Assembly (NCBI GenBank): GCA_021647145.1 | Contig: JAKIVF010000065.1 | Coordinates: 1-19,733, forward strand | DNA length: 19,733 nt | Direction: 5' to 3' | Source: Methylococcaceae bacterium | GTDB lineage: Bacteria > Pseudomonadota > Gammaproteobacteria > Methylococcales > Methylomonadaceae | Part shown: piece after piece, positions 1 through 8,853 of the stretch | Numbering within the stretch: the first letter of the stretch is position 1 | Layout: the number at the start of each line of letters is the position of its first letter | Position numbers and translations under genes: made by a program | Notes under the pieces: generated by a model | What the model was told of the DNA's origin: nothing | What the model saw: only the letters and a program-made list of their open reading frames with translations | The model's database searches: none

Positions 1-234
1 TAATATCTATTAATGAAAATTTAACTTAAACTTTTAACTTTGATCAGGTTAAAAAATAACCATTATTTTTCATAAGATTACATTTAGCTTTTTAAAGTGG
101 CGGAAGCTTGTGGGTAATCAGGAAAATGTTTATTATATTACCATGGATTAATTTAGGTAAAAACATAATGCGAAGTTGATTGGAAACCAGCAATGGCGGG
201 TATTCTTCAAACCGCTGCCAGTGGATAATGAGAA
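1..234. other. AT-rich region without a recognisable gene
   Basis: No convincing gene was found here. A small stem (GGTTA, loop AAAAA, TAACC) lies near 48-62 and is followed by a T-rich stretch; it could be the weak terminator of a gene outside the window. Between about 168 and 247 two overlapping plus-strand frames read without stops for roughly 20-25 codons and look mildly coding-like, but I do not recognise either peptide. It may be a decayed gene end. Confidence 0.3.
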
Positions 235-248
235 GTTACAATTGTAAC
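235..248. promoter_or_regulatory. Perfect 14-bp palindrome, possible operator
   Basis: GTTACAATTGTAAC is an exact palindrome. It ends 8 bases before the candidate -35 box at 257, where an activator or repressor dimer could bind next to RNA polymerase. The regulator is unknown. In AT-rich DNA short palindromes arise by chance, so position and perfection are the only support. Confidence 0.35.
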
Positions 249-256
249 AAAAAAAA

Positions 257-285
257 TTGACTGTATTAGTAATTAGTAATATTAT
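257..285 (+). promoter_or_regulatory. Candidate sigma-70 promoter of the deacetylase gene
   Basis: TTGACT at 257-262 and TATTAT at 280-285 are separated by 17 bases, close to the sigma-70 consensus. Transcription would begin near 292 and leave an untranslated leader of about 65 bases. The leader ends in a good ribosome binding site (AAGGTGG, 344-350) six bases before the ATG at 357. Confidence 0.5.
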
Positions 286-356
286 GAATTACAATCCTTT
301 TCCAAAAAATAGAACCTGAATTACTAAGCAGACTTTATATCAAAAGGTGGTGAATT

Positions 357-1163
357 ATGAAAACTAATAAATTATTAGTAATATTTTCTTATCCATTAGT
401 ATTTTTTTTATCACTATTTCTAATAAACACGCAAATATTTGCGGGAGAATGTAAGGGAGCAGGAGTAGCTATTACATTTGATGATACATATGTAGACTCA
501 TGGTACGATGCGAGAAATTTGTTTAGTCGATACAATGCTAAGGCAACTTATTTTGTTTCGCAACCAGATAGTATCAATGCAGAAGGCTTTAGTAAATTGA
601 GAAGACTACAATATTGGGGACATGAAATTGCTTCTCATACTCTAGATCATAAAGGAATTGCTTCTCATTATAATTCTGATCCAGCATTAATTGATGATTA
701 TGAAGATGAACAAATTGTTCCTTCAATCAAAAAACTTGAACGACAGGCTCTCAGAATATCAACTTTCGCTCATCCTTTTGGTCAATATACGGAGGAATAT
801 AATGAAATGTTGAAGCAGAATTTTATTTTTCTTAGGGCAACAGCATATTCAAACAGTAATCGTCCTGTGGCAGAGGTCGAGGAGGCTTTTTTCTCAAGAG
901 AAAATACTACTGGTCTAATATATGGCGTGGGAATTGACAATATTTACAATAATCCTCTTTCTGAAATAGAAGATGGTTTGATTGCAGCAAAAAATAATAA
1001 TGAGGTATTGATTTTATATGGACATAAAATAACAAACGATGAAGGAAGATATCATATCCCTCCTTCTAAATTAGAAGATATCTTGAGAATAGCATATGAA
1101 TTAGAACTTGAATTCTATACCATTTCAGAACTTAGGGCTTTATGTAGATATTTTTATGAGTAG
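357..1163 (+). CDS. Secreted NodB-type polysaccharide deacetylase
   Basis: The product (268 residues) is probably a metal-dependent de-N- or O-deacetylase of the NodB/carbohydrate esterase 4 superfamily acting on an extracellular or cell-wall glycan. Residues 1-29 form a signal peptide ending near QIFAG. Motif 1 is TFDDT at 40-44, with two aspartates for catalysis and metal binding. Motif 2 is SHTLDH at 93-98, giving the two metal-binding histidines H94 and H98. FAHPFG at 137-142 replaces the usual RxPY motif, and YGHK at 221-224 supplies the C-terminal histidine. The protein is little more than the catalytic domain. The ATG is preceded by AAGGTGG at good spacing. It appears monocistronic: the next 400 bases hold no gene and the following real genes lie on the other strand. 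The substrate cannot be read from the sequence. Confidence 0.85.
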   Translation: MKTNKLLVIFSYPLVFFLSLFLINTQIFAGECKGAGVAITFDDTYVDSWYDARNLFSRYNAKATYFVSQPDSINAEGFSKLRRLQYWGHEIASHTLDHKGIASHYNSDPALIDDYEDEQIVPSIKKLERQALRISTFAHPFGQYTEEYNEMLKQNFIFLRATAYSNSNRPVAEVEEAFFSRENTTGLIYGVGIDNIYNNPLSEIEDGLIAAKNNNEVLILYGHKITNDEGRYHIPPSKLEDILRIAYELELEFYTISELRALCRYFYE

Positions 1164-1572
1164 TTATAGGGGGCTCTATTAACCTAGGAAAATCAGTTGG
1201 GCGCGGAATTATAGTGCAAGCTATCGGTTTCACAGTCGTTTGAAAAAATCAGTTGTTTCACCCTTTCGGTTAGGCAGTTATTTTTTAAGTGCTGTGGGAT
1301 CAATAACTTGTACTAAGTAGCAAAACATAACTCTAAAATAATCAGTTAAGTTTATCCCTACTAAATAATTTCAGCATAAATTTGACAAACGACCCCAAAC
1401 TTTTTTCTTGTTTTCATCCCCAAGCCAACCTGTTAGGCAGCCTTAAAATCATTCTCTGAAACTTTTTTTATCGCTTCAATAAAATACGATACTAGCATTA
1501 CAAAAGTGTCAGCTGCGGAGCAATCTCTTTTAAGTGATTAAAACACTGCTGTCTGATAAAGAATGTCCGACT
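1164..1572. other. Non-coding stretch with a short repeated word, probably old IS debris
   Basis: I see no gene here. AATCAGTT occurs at 1191-1198, 1247-1254 and 1340-1347; the first two copies extend to AAAATCAGTTG. The word GTTAGGCAG occurs near 1271 and 1432. On the minus strand about 30 codons are open before a stop near 1439, ending in SENDFKAA, which I cannot assign. The stretch lies between the deacetylase gene and the IS1595 relic and may contain the eroded left flank of that element. No clear terminal inverted repeat was found. Confidence 0.3.
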
Positions 1573-2460
1573 ATGCAACAGAAGCACACACAATGTGAGG
1601 AAGCACTAATAAAGTGCTCGGTGGTCTATAGAGTTTTGTTGTCCCAAATGAAATCATGATGATCATTGTATATTACACAAAAAAAGACCTATATTACAAT
1701 GTAATGCATGTTTCCAGCAGACTCATCTGATTGCTGGAACAATATTTCAAGGGATTAATCTGCCAATGACCACTTGATTTCTGGTAATTTTATTTTATTA
1801 ATCAAGCCAAAACAGGGTGTCTGCTTTGGCTCCGAAACAACTTTAGGGGTTAGCTATCCAACAGCCTGGTTGATGCATCATAAACTGATGTAAGCAATGG
1901 CTGAACTTGAAAACCAATACCTTCTTTCTTTGGAGGGATGTACAGATGGATGATTTATCAAGATGGAAAACTTAGCGGCGGTAAAAAGCGGGGCAAGGAT
2001 CAGAAAAAAAAACTACTTTTTTAGCAGCTGTTTCGGTAGATAGCGAAGACCATCCTCTTCGTGTTAAGTTAACTCCTGTTTCTGGCTTTACCGTCAATGC
2101 GATAACAAATTGGTCAACTAATCTTCTCAGTACTGACTGTTCGGCACTTTCAGATGGACTTGCTTTTTTAATGGATTGAGTACTGCTGGATATAAGCATA
2201 TCCCCATTATTACTGGAGGTCGAAAACCTAAAGAGTTACTTGAATTTAACTGGGTTAATATACAGAAAACCAGCCTCAATGGTGCTTATCATGCTTTTGA
2301 TGTTAGTAAATACGCTCACCGCTATTTAGCCGCTATTACCTATCGGTCTAATCGGAGATTTATTCTCAAAACATTGCCCTGCCGTTTATTGATCGTGGCG
2401 GCAACCACTACCAAACCTCGACCTGTAGCTTGGTTACGCTTAGCGGAAGATTCTTACTAA
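1573..2460 (+). pseudogene. Decayed IS1595-family (ISXO2-like) transposase
   Basis: Reading across several frames recovers an ISXO2-like transposase. Near 1590 comes EEALIKC, then a zinc-ribbon-like part (FCCPK near 1633; LQCNACFQQTHLIAGTIF around 1690-1750), then AWLMHHKLM near 1860-1890. The catalytic-core part is AAVSVDSEDHPLRVKLTPV (about 2023-2080). After another shift, IITGGRKPKELLEF and WVNIQKTSLNGAYHAF are followed by a typical C-terminus (RYLAAITYRSNRRF, LLIVAATTTKPRP) and a stop at 2458-2460. At least three frame changes and several in-frame stops make it non-functional. The last 94 codons remain open but are only the C-terminal end. Flanking inverted repeats are not evident. Confidence 0.8.
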
Positions 2461-2492
2461 TCAGAAATACACTCTCATTTTTCACCTAAAAT

Positions 2493-3083
2493 TCAATTAA
2501 TATCAGTCCTCCTCCTTAGATTGTTTCTTCTAATACCAATACTCAATATCCCAGAAAAAAATAACCAGAAAGCTGCGGGTACAGGAACTGCTGAAATTGT
2601 AGTGTTGCCGTGTGTAAGAGTTACTGGTGACTGCTCAATCCCTAAAGAGTCTGATAAAATAACATTAGATAAATTTAAATCACTTGCCCCCATTTCAATA
2701 GCATCAAAAGAAATAGTTGCTATTACTATAGGTGTATTTATATCCAAACCATTAGTTGCCAAAGACGTTTCAGAAAATGAAAGGTTGCCTGCTGAAATAG
2801 TATCATCTAGCAAAAAAGTATCTAGACCAAATGTATATCCACTACTAATAGCTGTTGCAGTCAGTACATTGCTATCAAAATCCAGATCAAATTCAAACCC
2901 GGCGAAGTCAGTTACATCATTTAATACAATTTCAACATTAAAACTACTACCAACATTAGCTGACAATGTATTGTCAACATTTCTACCAGGAATTAAATCG
3001 ACTGATAGTAGTGCAGCATAAACACTACTGGTATTGAGAGACAATAACAAAAGAATTAATTTAAATATTTTTTGTTTTTTCAT
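2493..3083 (-). CDS. Cohesin-like secreted protein with VPxPA-type C-terminal sorting signal
   Basis: The product (196 residues from the ATG at 3083) has a signal peptide (1-23, ending SSVYA), one cohesin-like beta-sandwich domain (about 25-160) and a C-terminal sorting tail. The cohesin resemblance rests on the pattern FNVEIVLNDV, AGFEFDLDFDSNVLTA, IATISFDA and LSNVILSDSLG. The tail is VPVPA (166-170), a hydrophobic helix (171-185) and an Arg-rich end (RRNNLRRR), as in the PEP-CTERM/VPLPA-CTERM sorting class processed by exosortases. No exosortase is in the window. I prefer the start MKKQK at 3083 because a proper signal peptide follows; an ATG at 3110 would add nine residues, and neither has a strong ribosome binding site. 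The gene directly upstream encodes a dockerin-like protein, a possible binding partner. Confidence 0.75.
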   Translation of the reverse strand: MKKQKIFKLILLLLSLNTSSVYAALLSVDLIPGRNVDNTLSANVGSSFNVEIVLNDVTDFAGFEFDLDFDSNVLTATAISSGYTFGLDTFLLDDTISAGNLSFSETSLATNGLDINTPIVIATISFDAIEMGASDLNLSNVILSDSLGIEQSPVTLTHGNTTISAVPVPAAFWLFFSGILSIGIRRNNLRRRTDIN

Positions 3084-3126
3084 TTCTTTTACCCATAAAT
3101 TATTAAGCATGTTAAAAATCGGTGGT

Positions 3127-3160
3127 TAAAAGCACACTCACTCAATACAAGTGTGCCTTT
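3127..3160 (-). terminator. Hairpin terminator downstream of the dockerin-like gene
   Basis: GCACACT (3132-3138) and AGTGTGC (3150-3156) form a perfect 7-bp stem with an 11-base loop. Read on the minus strand it is followed by TTTT, in the place expected for termination of the 3166-5097 gene. The plus-strand side also has a short T run. The cohesin-like gene, starting 82 bases past that stop, would then need its own promoter or read-through. Confidence 0.6.
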
Positions 3161-3165
3161 AGATT

Positions 3166-5097
3166 CTATTCTATAGAACAACTTGGTCGCGTACACTGAC
3201 TAATTGTTTGCCTAAAATCAAGCACATTGATAACACCATCCTTATTCATATCATAAGGATCATTAGAATTCGTAGCCTTTTGTCCAAACTGACCTCGCAT
3301 AATAGTAAGATCATCTTTATCCACATCATTATCTGAATCAAAATCACCAGCTATTTGACCTGTTCCAGTTCGTTTAATAATTAATTCAACCGTTGCAATT
3401 TCTGAATCTAATTCGCCATCTGAATTATAATAAGTGAATGAATCTAGTCCACTGTATCCAGATGTAGGTGTGTAGTTGAAGGAACCATTAGAATTAAATA
3501 TCAATGAACCGTTAGAAACATTTGTATTTAATATAGCGGATAGTGAACCGTCATCAGAGTCATTAGCTAAAACACCTGGTGATGTCACAAAGAGTGTTGA
3601 ATTCACATCTAATGTATAGGCATCATTAATTGCTATAGGTTGATTTTCGGTATTGTCGCTAATTATCTTCCATAGCTCCGAACCAATTGAATCAACATAT
3701 GCAGAAAAGAGTAATAAACCATTTATATCGACTATTGGTCCCAGACTTACGAAAGGGTAATAGTGAGCTACTGGTCTGTACTCAAATGATCTAATCAGCT
3801 TGGTGCCTCGATTAGTACCATCCGTTTGCCATAGCATGTATTGAAAATAACCAGTTTCAGTATCTCCAGCTCGGAAATAAAATATATCATTGATACGACT
3901 AAGATTTACAAATTGATCGTTCTCTACGTCTTGTTCAATATTTTTTACCAATACTGTGCTAGTTTTCGTTCCATCAGTTCTCCACAATTCAAAACCATCT
4001 TCTGAGATGATTCTAAAAAATAAGACTTTATTAGATTTGCCCAATATTGACGGAGTACCTCCTAATTCAACATAATTGTCTCTATCAGTAATTGAAATAC
4101 TCCCCTTTAAAAGAAGGGTTCCATACCCAGTCCCATCAGATGACCATAGATTATAAGTACCTGCTCCATTAGATGTAAAAAAGACTAATTTCTTATTTAT
4201 TACTGTCGGCTGAGATAAAAATTTATCACTAGGCAAAAATGCTTTTACTTTAATTAAATCTGTTCCTGTACCATCAGATTTCCATAATTCAAGGTTAGAA
4301 CTATTACTTGGTCGATAATAAAAGAAAAAACCATCTTCTACTGTTGCTAAATACTTTGCATTATCTAACTCTGATATTCTAATGGGTTCATTCTCTAAGC
4401 CATTATATTTTAAAATAGAATTTTCGTGATAAAAGAAAAGTGCCTCAGCGCTAGAGAAGAAAGAAGTGTAGCCAAAATTGATATTTGATATTCGTTTAGT
4501 ACCTTTTTCGGTTCCATCAGACTGCCAAATGCTTCTGCCAAGTGGGTCTTCTGCGGTAAAAAAAAGCATATTATTCATTTCGAAAAAATTAGCTGGATTG
4601 CTACCACCGAAACCAGGGTTAATATCTTTAACAAGGATAGTTTTAGATAGTACTTCATCAAACTTCCATAGCTCTGTTCCATTTTTATGAGTATTAGCGA
4701 TAAACATTAATGTACCATTAATATTTACTAAGCTATTTGAACTTGGAGTAACATCAAATCCGTTAACTAAAAGGGTACCGGCCTCTGTGCCGTCAGTTTT
4801 CCATAACCTACGTCGGCTAACATATTCAGAATAATCATCAAAATCAGGAAAAGAATGATGAATTTCGAATGTATCTGTTGCAACAAAGAAAGTGATGCCA
4901 TCTACATTGATAAAATCACTTGGATATGAAGATGGGAAAGGGTCGCTCCTTGGGTCTGGAACTCCACCACCAATACCTGGAAACATTGTATTAATATCTT
5001 TTACTAAAACGGCCTCAGGTATTGCTAATACGGTTTGTATTAACAAAAAATAAATAATAAAAACCTTGTAATAAATATGGATATATTGATTTTTCAT
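3166..5097 (-). CDS. Secreted ELWxxDGTxxGT-repeat protein with Ig-like and dockerin-like domains
   Basis: The product (643 residues) is a large extracellular protein of unknown activity. Using numbering from the upstream ATG at 5103, a signal peptide ends near residue 27 (QTVLA). About eight imperfect ELWxxDGTxxGT repeats follow at roughly 99-110, 144, 192-202, 230, 272-280, 318-328, 372-382 and 424-433, with a last ELWK at 476; each is paired with an aromatic strand such as LFFTA or VFFTS. This pattern suggests a beta-propeller. A cadherin/Big_9-like domain spans about 488-577 (VLANDSDDG, GSFNYTP, GLDSFTY). The tail (585-645) has two EF-hand-type loops, DFDSDNDVDKDD and DMNKDGVINVLD, as in dockerins, and ends with two cysteines. 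I chose the ATG at 5097: GGGGAG lies seven bases before it but only one base before the ATG at 5103. Confidence 0.75.
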   Translation of the reverse strand: MKNQYIHIYYKVFIIYFLLIQTVLAIPEAVLVKDINTMFPGIGGGVPDPRSDPFPSSYPSDFINVDGITFFVATDTFEIHHSFPDFDDYSEYVSRRRLWKTDGTEAGTLLVNGFDVTPSSNSLVNINGTLMFIANTHKNGTELWKFDEVLSKTILVKDINPGFGGSNPANFFEMNNMLFFTAEDPLGRSIWQSDGTEKGTKRISNINFGYTSFFSSAEALFFYHENSILKYNGLENEPIRISELDNAKYLATVEDGFFFYYRPSNSSNLELWKSDGTGTDLIKVKAFLPSDKFLSQPTVINKKLVFFTSNGAGTYNLWSSDGTGYGTLLLKGSISITDRDNYVELGGTPSILGKSNKVLFFRIISEDGFELWRTDGTKTSTVLVKNIEQDVENDQFVNLSRINDIFYFRAGDTETGYFQYMLWQTDGTNRGTKLIRSFEYRPVAHYYPFVSLGPIVDINGLLLFSAYVDSIGSELWKIISDNTENQPIAINDAYTLDVNSTLFVTSPGVLANDSDDGSLSAILNTNVSNGSLIFNSNGSFNYTPTSGYSGLDSFTYYNSDGELDSEIATVELIIKRTGTGQIAGDFDSDNDVDKDDLTIMRGQFGQKATNSNDPYDMNKDGVINVLDFRQTISQCTRPSCSIE

Positions 5098-5103
5098 TGT
5101 CAT

Positions 5104-5437
5104 ACTCCCCTGTAAGGTTGTTAATTTATGAACAATTAAAATTCATACTTCCTTTAAAAAAAAGATTTTCCAAAAATAATGAAGATTATCTGTAAAATTT
5201 TCTTTTATCCTCCAGTATATATTTACAATTGTTATTGTGTGTTTAGATTAGTTATAGTTTATTTCTACTCCAATTTTTAGGAATATTCAACTGAGTATTT
5301 TTATCAAGTAATATTAGGAATAAGGTATTAACGAAACTCTTAATTTTTAACAACATTTTTAAAAAACTGAACGAATACGAAGAGTTTTTAAGAAACAAGA
5401 TAAAATACACCTGAACAAACAACCCTAACGAGCAACC
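5104..5437. other. Intergenic region between divergent genes
   Basis: This AT-rich gap must hold promoters for the minus-strand dockerin-like gene and the plus-strand RND pump. The best plus-strand candidate is TTGTTA (5229-5234) and TATAGT (5253-5258) with an 18-base spacer, which would give a leader of about 170 bases. TAAAAT at 5401-5406 is a possible closer -10 box but has no convincing -35. I found no clear promoter for the minus strand and no obvious metal-responsive operator such as a long MerR-type dyad. Confidence 0.3.
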
Positions 5438-8400
5438 ATGTTATCAACTCTAGTTCGTCTATCTATTCGATTTTACGGTGTAGTTATTTTACTTTCTCTA
5501 TTATTACTATTATATGGAGGCTACCGTTTTTCCACTGCCGGTTTGGATATCTTTCCTGAATTTTCTCCCAAACAAGTCATTATCCAAACCGAGTCACCAG
5601 GTCTTTCATCGGAACAAGTAGAAATTTTGGTTACACAACAAATAGAAACTAGTATTAACGGTTTAATTGGACTTAAATCCATTCGCTCTGAGTCTATACA
5701 AGGACTGTCCATTGTTACTGCTACTTTTAAAGAAAGTAGTGATATCTATCGTAATAGACAACAAGTCAGCGAACGATTAAGTAGTCTAAGTAATAAATTA
5801 CCCGCGGGTGTTTCTCCTCCTATCCCAGCTCCTCTATCCTCTTCTTCTGCTACCATTCTGACTATTGGATTAAATTCTGATTCAAAAAACCTAATGGAAC
5901 TTCGTGACATTGTAGACTGGATGCTCGTACCACGTTTACTTGCTGTACCTGGTGTTGCAGATGTTAATATTTTTGGCGGGGAAATTAGACAGTTGCAAAT
6001 TCAAATTAATCCAACACAATTACATCGTTTTAACCTAGCTATCGAAGATATTGTTAATGCCGCTAAACAAGCGGGCGATATTCAAGGTGGTGGGTTTATT
6101 GAAAATGCTAACCAACGTTTTACTATCCAAATTTCAGGACAACCCAATTCACTAGAGCAATTTAAAAAAATTATCGTCAAACGGCAATCAGGCGTCAATA
6201 TTACCTTAGGTGATGTAACAACAATAAAGTACGCTCCTGAGCCGCCTATTGGCGCTGCTCAAATTAAAGGTAAGCAAGGTATTGTCATGATGGTGATTGG
6301 TCAATATGGTGCCAATACACTTTCAGTTTCAAAGGAAGTAGAAGCCGCTCTCACCGAGTTTGATAAACTTTTCAAAAAAGAAGATATTAATTTTTATGCT
6401 CATTTATTTCGCCCTGCGGACTACATTGAAACCTCTTTAAAAAACCTTTCTGGACATTTATTAATTGGCTGTTTGTTTGTTGTGCTAATTCTTTACCTAT
6501 TTTTATTTAATTTTCGTACAGCCTTTATTTCCGCAACGGCAATCCCTGTATCACTCATAACCGCCATTCTTATCTTATTAGAAAATGGAGTTAACTTGAA
6601 TATTATGGTACTGGGTGGACTTGCTATTGCCTTAGGAGAAGTAGTAGATGATGCAATTATTGATACAGAAAATATTTTCCGTAGACTACGAGAAAATCGC
6701 TTGCTCGATCGGCCACGAGCTGTTTCAATTGTAGTTTATGAAGCTTCTATAGAAGTCAGAAGTTCTGTGGTTTATGCCAGCTTTATTGTTGCTTTGGCTT
6801 TCGTCCCTTTGCTTACATTATCTGGAGTTGCTGGGCGATTATTTTCACCTTTGGGAGTTTCTTATATTCTTGCCATTTCAATGTCTTTAATTGTTGCCTT
6901 AACTCTAACTCCAGCCCTATGCTACGTTCTACTTGGGAAACAATCTGCTTCGCTTAGCGATGAACAAGACCCCCCCCTAATTCGCTGGCTAAAACCGCAT
7001 TACCACCATCTTCTCCTTTGGGTCGGCGATCATTTTAAATGCGTGATAGGAAGTAGTCTTTTTCTCTGTTTAGTAGGACTCTTCATCTCTTTTAATCTTA
7101 ACCAAAAATTTCTTCCAGAATTACGAGAAGGTCATTATATTGTTCATACCAGCAGTATTCCTGGCACATCATTGCAAGAATCCATCCGTATCGGTTCCAA
7201 ATTAACTGAACAATTTCTTAATATCCCCAACATAGAATCAGTCTCCCAATGGGCGGGACGAGCTGAACGCGGTATCGACACTTACGGTAGCCATTATAGT
7301 GAATATGAAGTTCGACTAAAACCACTTTCCGGTGCAGAACAACAAAAAGTACTGGATCAATTAAGAAGTATTCTAAAAAAATTCCCTGGCATTTTATTCG
7401 AGGCAAACACATTTTTAACTGAACGCATTGATGAAACCATTTCTGGTTATACATCCCCAGTCGTAGTCAATATTTATGGTGATGACTTAAATATACTGGA
7501 CAGTAAAGCAAAAAAAGTTGCACATATCATGCATAGTATTCCTGGAGCAGCTGATGTACAGCTAAGGTCCCCACCAGGAACACCTTTACTACAAATCAAT
7601 TTAGATTTAGATAAACTTCAATTATGGGGGCTTAAACCAGAACAAGTCATTAACACTCTACAAACAGCTTATCAAAGCCATATCACCGGAAAAAATATCC
7701 AAGGAAATCGAATTTATAATATTGCTGTTGCATTAGCCCCTGAATTAAGAGAACAACCTCAAACCGTAGAAAACTTGCCTATTAGAACAGAAGATGGAAA
7801 ACTAATTAATTTATCCCAAATCGCTAAAGTAGGACATTCCGAGGGGCGCTACAACATTCTTCATCAAAATACTCAACGAAAGCAAACTATCACCTGTGAT
7901 GTTACAGATCGAGATATGGATAGCTTTGTAAAAGAACTAAAAAGTAGAGTTTTAAACGAAGTTTCTTTTTCAGCAAAAAGTTACCCAGAATTTACTGGGG
8001 CAGCGATAGAACAATCTCAGGCTAAAAATGATCTGATTTTACGCTCATTTATGGCCACAATGGGTATGCTCATTTTTATTTATATTGCTATAGGCAATAT
8101 GCGTCATGCATTTCTCACACTAATCAATATTCCTTTTTCATTAATTGGGGGGTTAGTAGCTGTAGTTTTAACAGGCACAACTTTATCCGTTGGTTCCATC
8201 GTAGGCTTTATTACTTTATTTGGAATTACTGTACGTAATAGTATTATGCTACTGTCTCATTACCAATACTTAGTTGAAGTTGAAGGAAAAAGATGGAATA
8301 TTGATACCGTTATACTCGGTGCACAAGAAAGATTATCCTCCATATTAATGACCGCATTGATTACTGCTTTAGCCATGCTGCCCATCGCCATTAACAGTGA

Positions 8401-8536
8401 TAACCCAGGTAAAGAAATAATGGGGCCGATGGCGACCATTATTATTGGTGGCTTAGCTTCATCTACTATTTTAAATTTATTGATTTTACCTAGTATGCTA
8501 CTACGGTATGGGACGTTTTCTTTTTTGAATGATTAG
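5438..8536 (+). CDS. RND efflux transporter, heavy-metal (CzcA/CusA) type
   Basis: This full-length inner-membrane pump (1032 residues) should export a substrate from the periplasm or cytoplasm by proton antiport, normally as a trimer with an adaptor and an outer-membrane channel. It has an N-terminal helix (about 12-28), a large periplasmic domain (to about 335), a helix bundle (about 338-498), a second periplasmic domain and a C-terminal bundle. The charged membrane motif GEVVDDAIIDTEN (400-412) places D404 and E411 where the proton-relay residues of this class lie; the position of the first Asp of CzcA (DFG) is Ala398, as in CusA-like pumps. RIDETISGYTSP resembles the CzcA-type periplasmic segment, and I do not see the CusA methionines there. 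No adaptor or channel gene is in the window. The ribosome binding site is weak. The substrate is therefore open. Confidence 0.85.
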   Translation: MLSTLVRLSIRFYGVVILLSLLLLLYGGYRFSTAGLDIFPEFSPKQVIIQTESPGLSSEQVEILVTQQIETSINGLIGLKSIRSESIQGLSIVTATFKESSDIYRNRQQVSERLSSLSNKLPAGVSPPIPAPLSSSSATILTIGLNSDSKNLMELRDIVDWMLVPRLLAVPGVADVNIFGGEIRQLQIQINPTQLHRFNLAIEDIVNAAKQAGDIQGGGFIENANQRFTIQISGQPNSLEQFKKIIVKRQSGVNITLGDVTTIKYAPEPPIGAAQIKGKQGIVMMVIGQYGANTLSVSKEVEAALTEFDKLFKKEDINFYAHLFRPADYIETSLKNLSGHLLIGCLFVVLILYLFLFNFRTAFISATAIPVSLITAILILLENGVNLNIMVLGGLAIALGEVVDDAIIDTENIFRRLRENRLLDRPRAVSIVVYEASIEVRSSVVYASFIVALAFVPLLTLSGVAGRLFSPLGVSYILAISMSLIVALTLTPALCYVLLGKQSASLSDEQDPPLIRWLKPHYHHLLLWVGDHFKCVIGSSLFLCLVGLFISFNLNQKFLPELREGHYIVHTSSIPGTSLQESIRIGSKLTEQFLNIPNIESVSQWAGRAERGIDTYGSHYSEYEVRLKPLSGAEQQKVLDQLRSILKKFPGILFEANTFLTERIDETISGYTSPVVVNIYGDDLNILDSKAKKVAHIMHSIPGAADVQLRSPPGTPLLQINLDLDKLQLWGLKPEQVINTLQTAYQSHITGKNIQGNRIYNIAVALAPELREQPQTVENLPIRTEDGKLINLSQIAKVGHSEGRYNILHQNTQRKQTITCDVTDRDMDSFVKELKSRVLNEVSFSAKSYPEFTGAAIEQSQAKNDLILRSFMATMGMLIFIYIAIGNMRHAFLTLINIPFSLIGGLVAVVLTGTTLSVGSIVGFITLFGITVRNSIMLLSHYQYLVEVEGKRWNIDTVILGAQERLSSILMTALITALAMLPIAINSDNPGKEIMGPMATIIIGGLASSTILNLLILPSMLLRYGTFSFLND
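6970..6977 (+). repeat. C8 homopolymer inside the RND gene
   Basis: Eight consecutive C bases encode part of Asp511-Pro-Pro-Leu in the cytoplasmic loop between the two halves of the pump. Such a run is uncommon in DNA this AT-rich and is prone to slippage during replication. Gain or loss of one base would shift the frame and cut the protein in half. Confidence 0.9.
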
Positions 8537-8672
8537 TCAGTCATTAAAAAAATCTATCTAATTGAAATATAATGTAATTATTCAACAATAAACTAACTAA
8601 AACGACCGGAAATGATATAATATACCTTTAGTTTCTGGTTGGAAAATGTTACTCCTTGCAAACACAACCCAC

Positions 8673-8853
8673 CAAACCAATTTATTTGGCACAGACCTAC
8701 TACAGCAACTGGATAAAAGAGATTCGCTGCTGCATTGGCAGACGTTATTCCTTGGTCAGAATTTGAGCAGGCTTTTACCAAAACCACACGCCTAGTGTAG
8801 GCTGTCCGGAAAAACCGATTCGATTAATGATTGGATTGCAACTACTCAAATTT
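8673..8853 (+). pseudogene. IS5-family transposase, N-terminal remnant
   Basis: Three consecutive frames together give the N-terminus typical of IS5-family transposases: TNLFGTDLLQQLDKRDSLL, then LADVIPWSEFEQAFTK, then VGCPEKPIRLMIGLQLLKF followed by a stop. The 'W.EF...F' and 'G.P..PIRLM.GL.LLK' patterns are characteristic. The remaining catalytic part is missing or unrecognisable downstream. Two frameshifts and a stop show it is dead. Confidence 0.7.

Noticed and set aside
1972..2199. Minus-strand open frame of 75 codons
   Set aside because: It lies opposite the IS1595 transposase relic, which explains the sequence on the plus strand.
2521..3021. Plus-strand open frame of 166 codons
   Set aside because: It is antisense to the cohesin-like gene, whose signal peptide, domain pattern and sorting tail are clear on the minus strand.
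3166..5097. ELWxxDGTxxGT repeats considered as a DNA-level tandem repeat array
   Set aside because: The repeats are conserved only at protein level with variable spacing; no DNA repeat unit is visible.
8519..8552. Possible terminator after the RND gene (AATGA/TCATT followed by A and T runs)
   Set aside because: The stem has only five mostly A-T pairs and no U tract on the plus strand.
8593..8787. Minus-strand open frame of 64 codons
   Set aside because: The plus strand here reads as an IS5-family transposase remnant across three frames.
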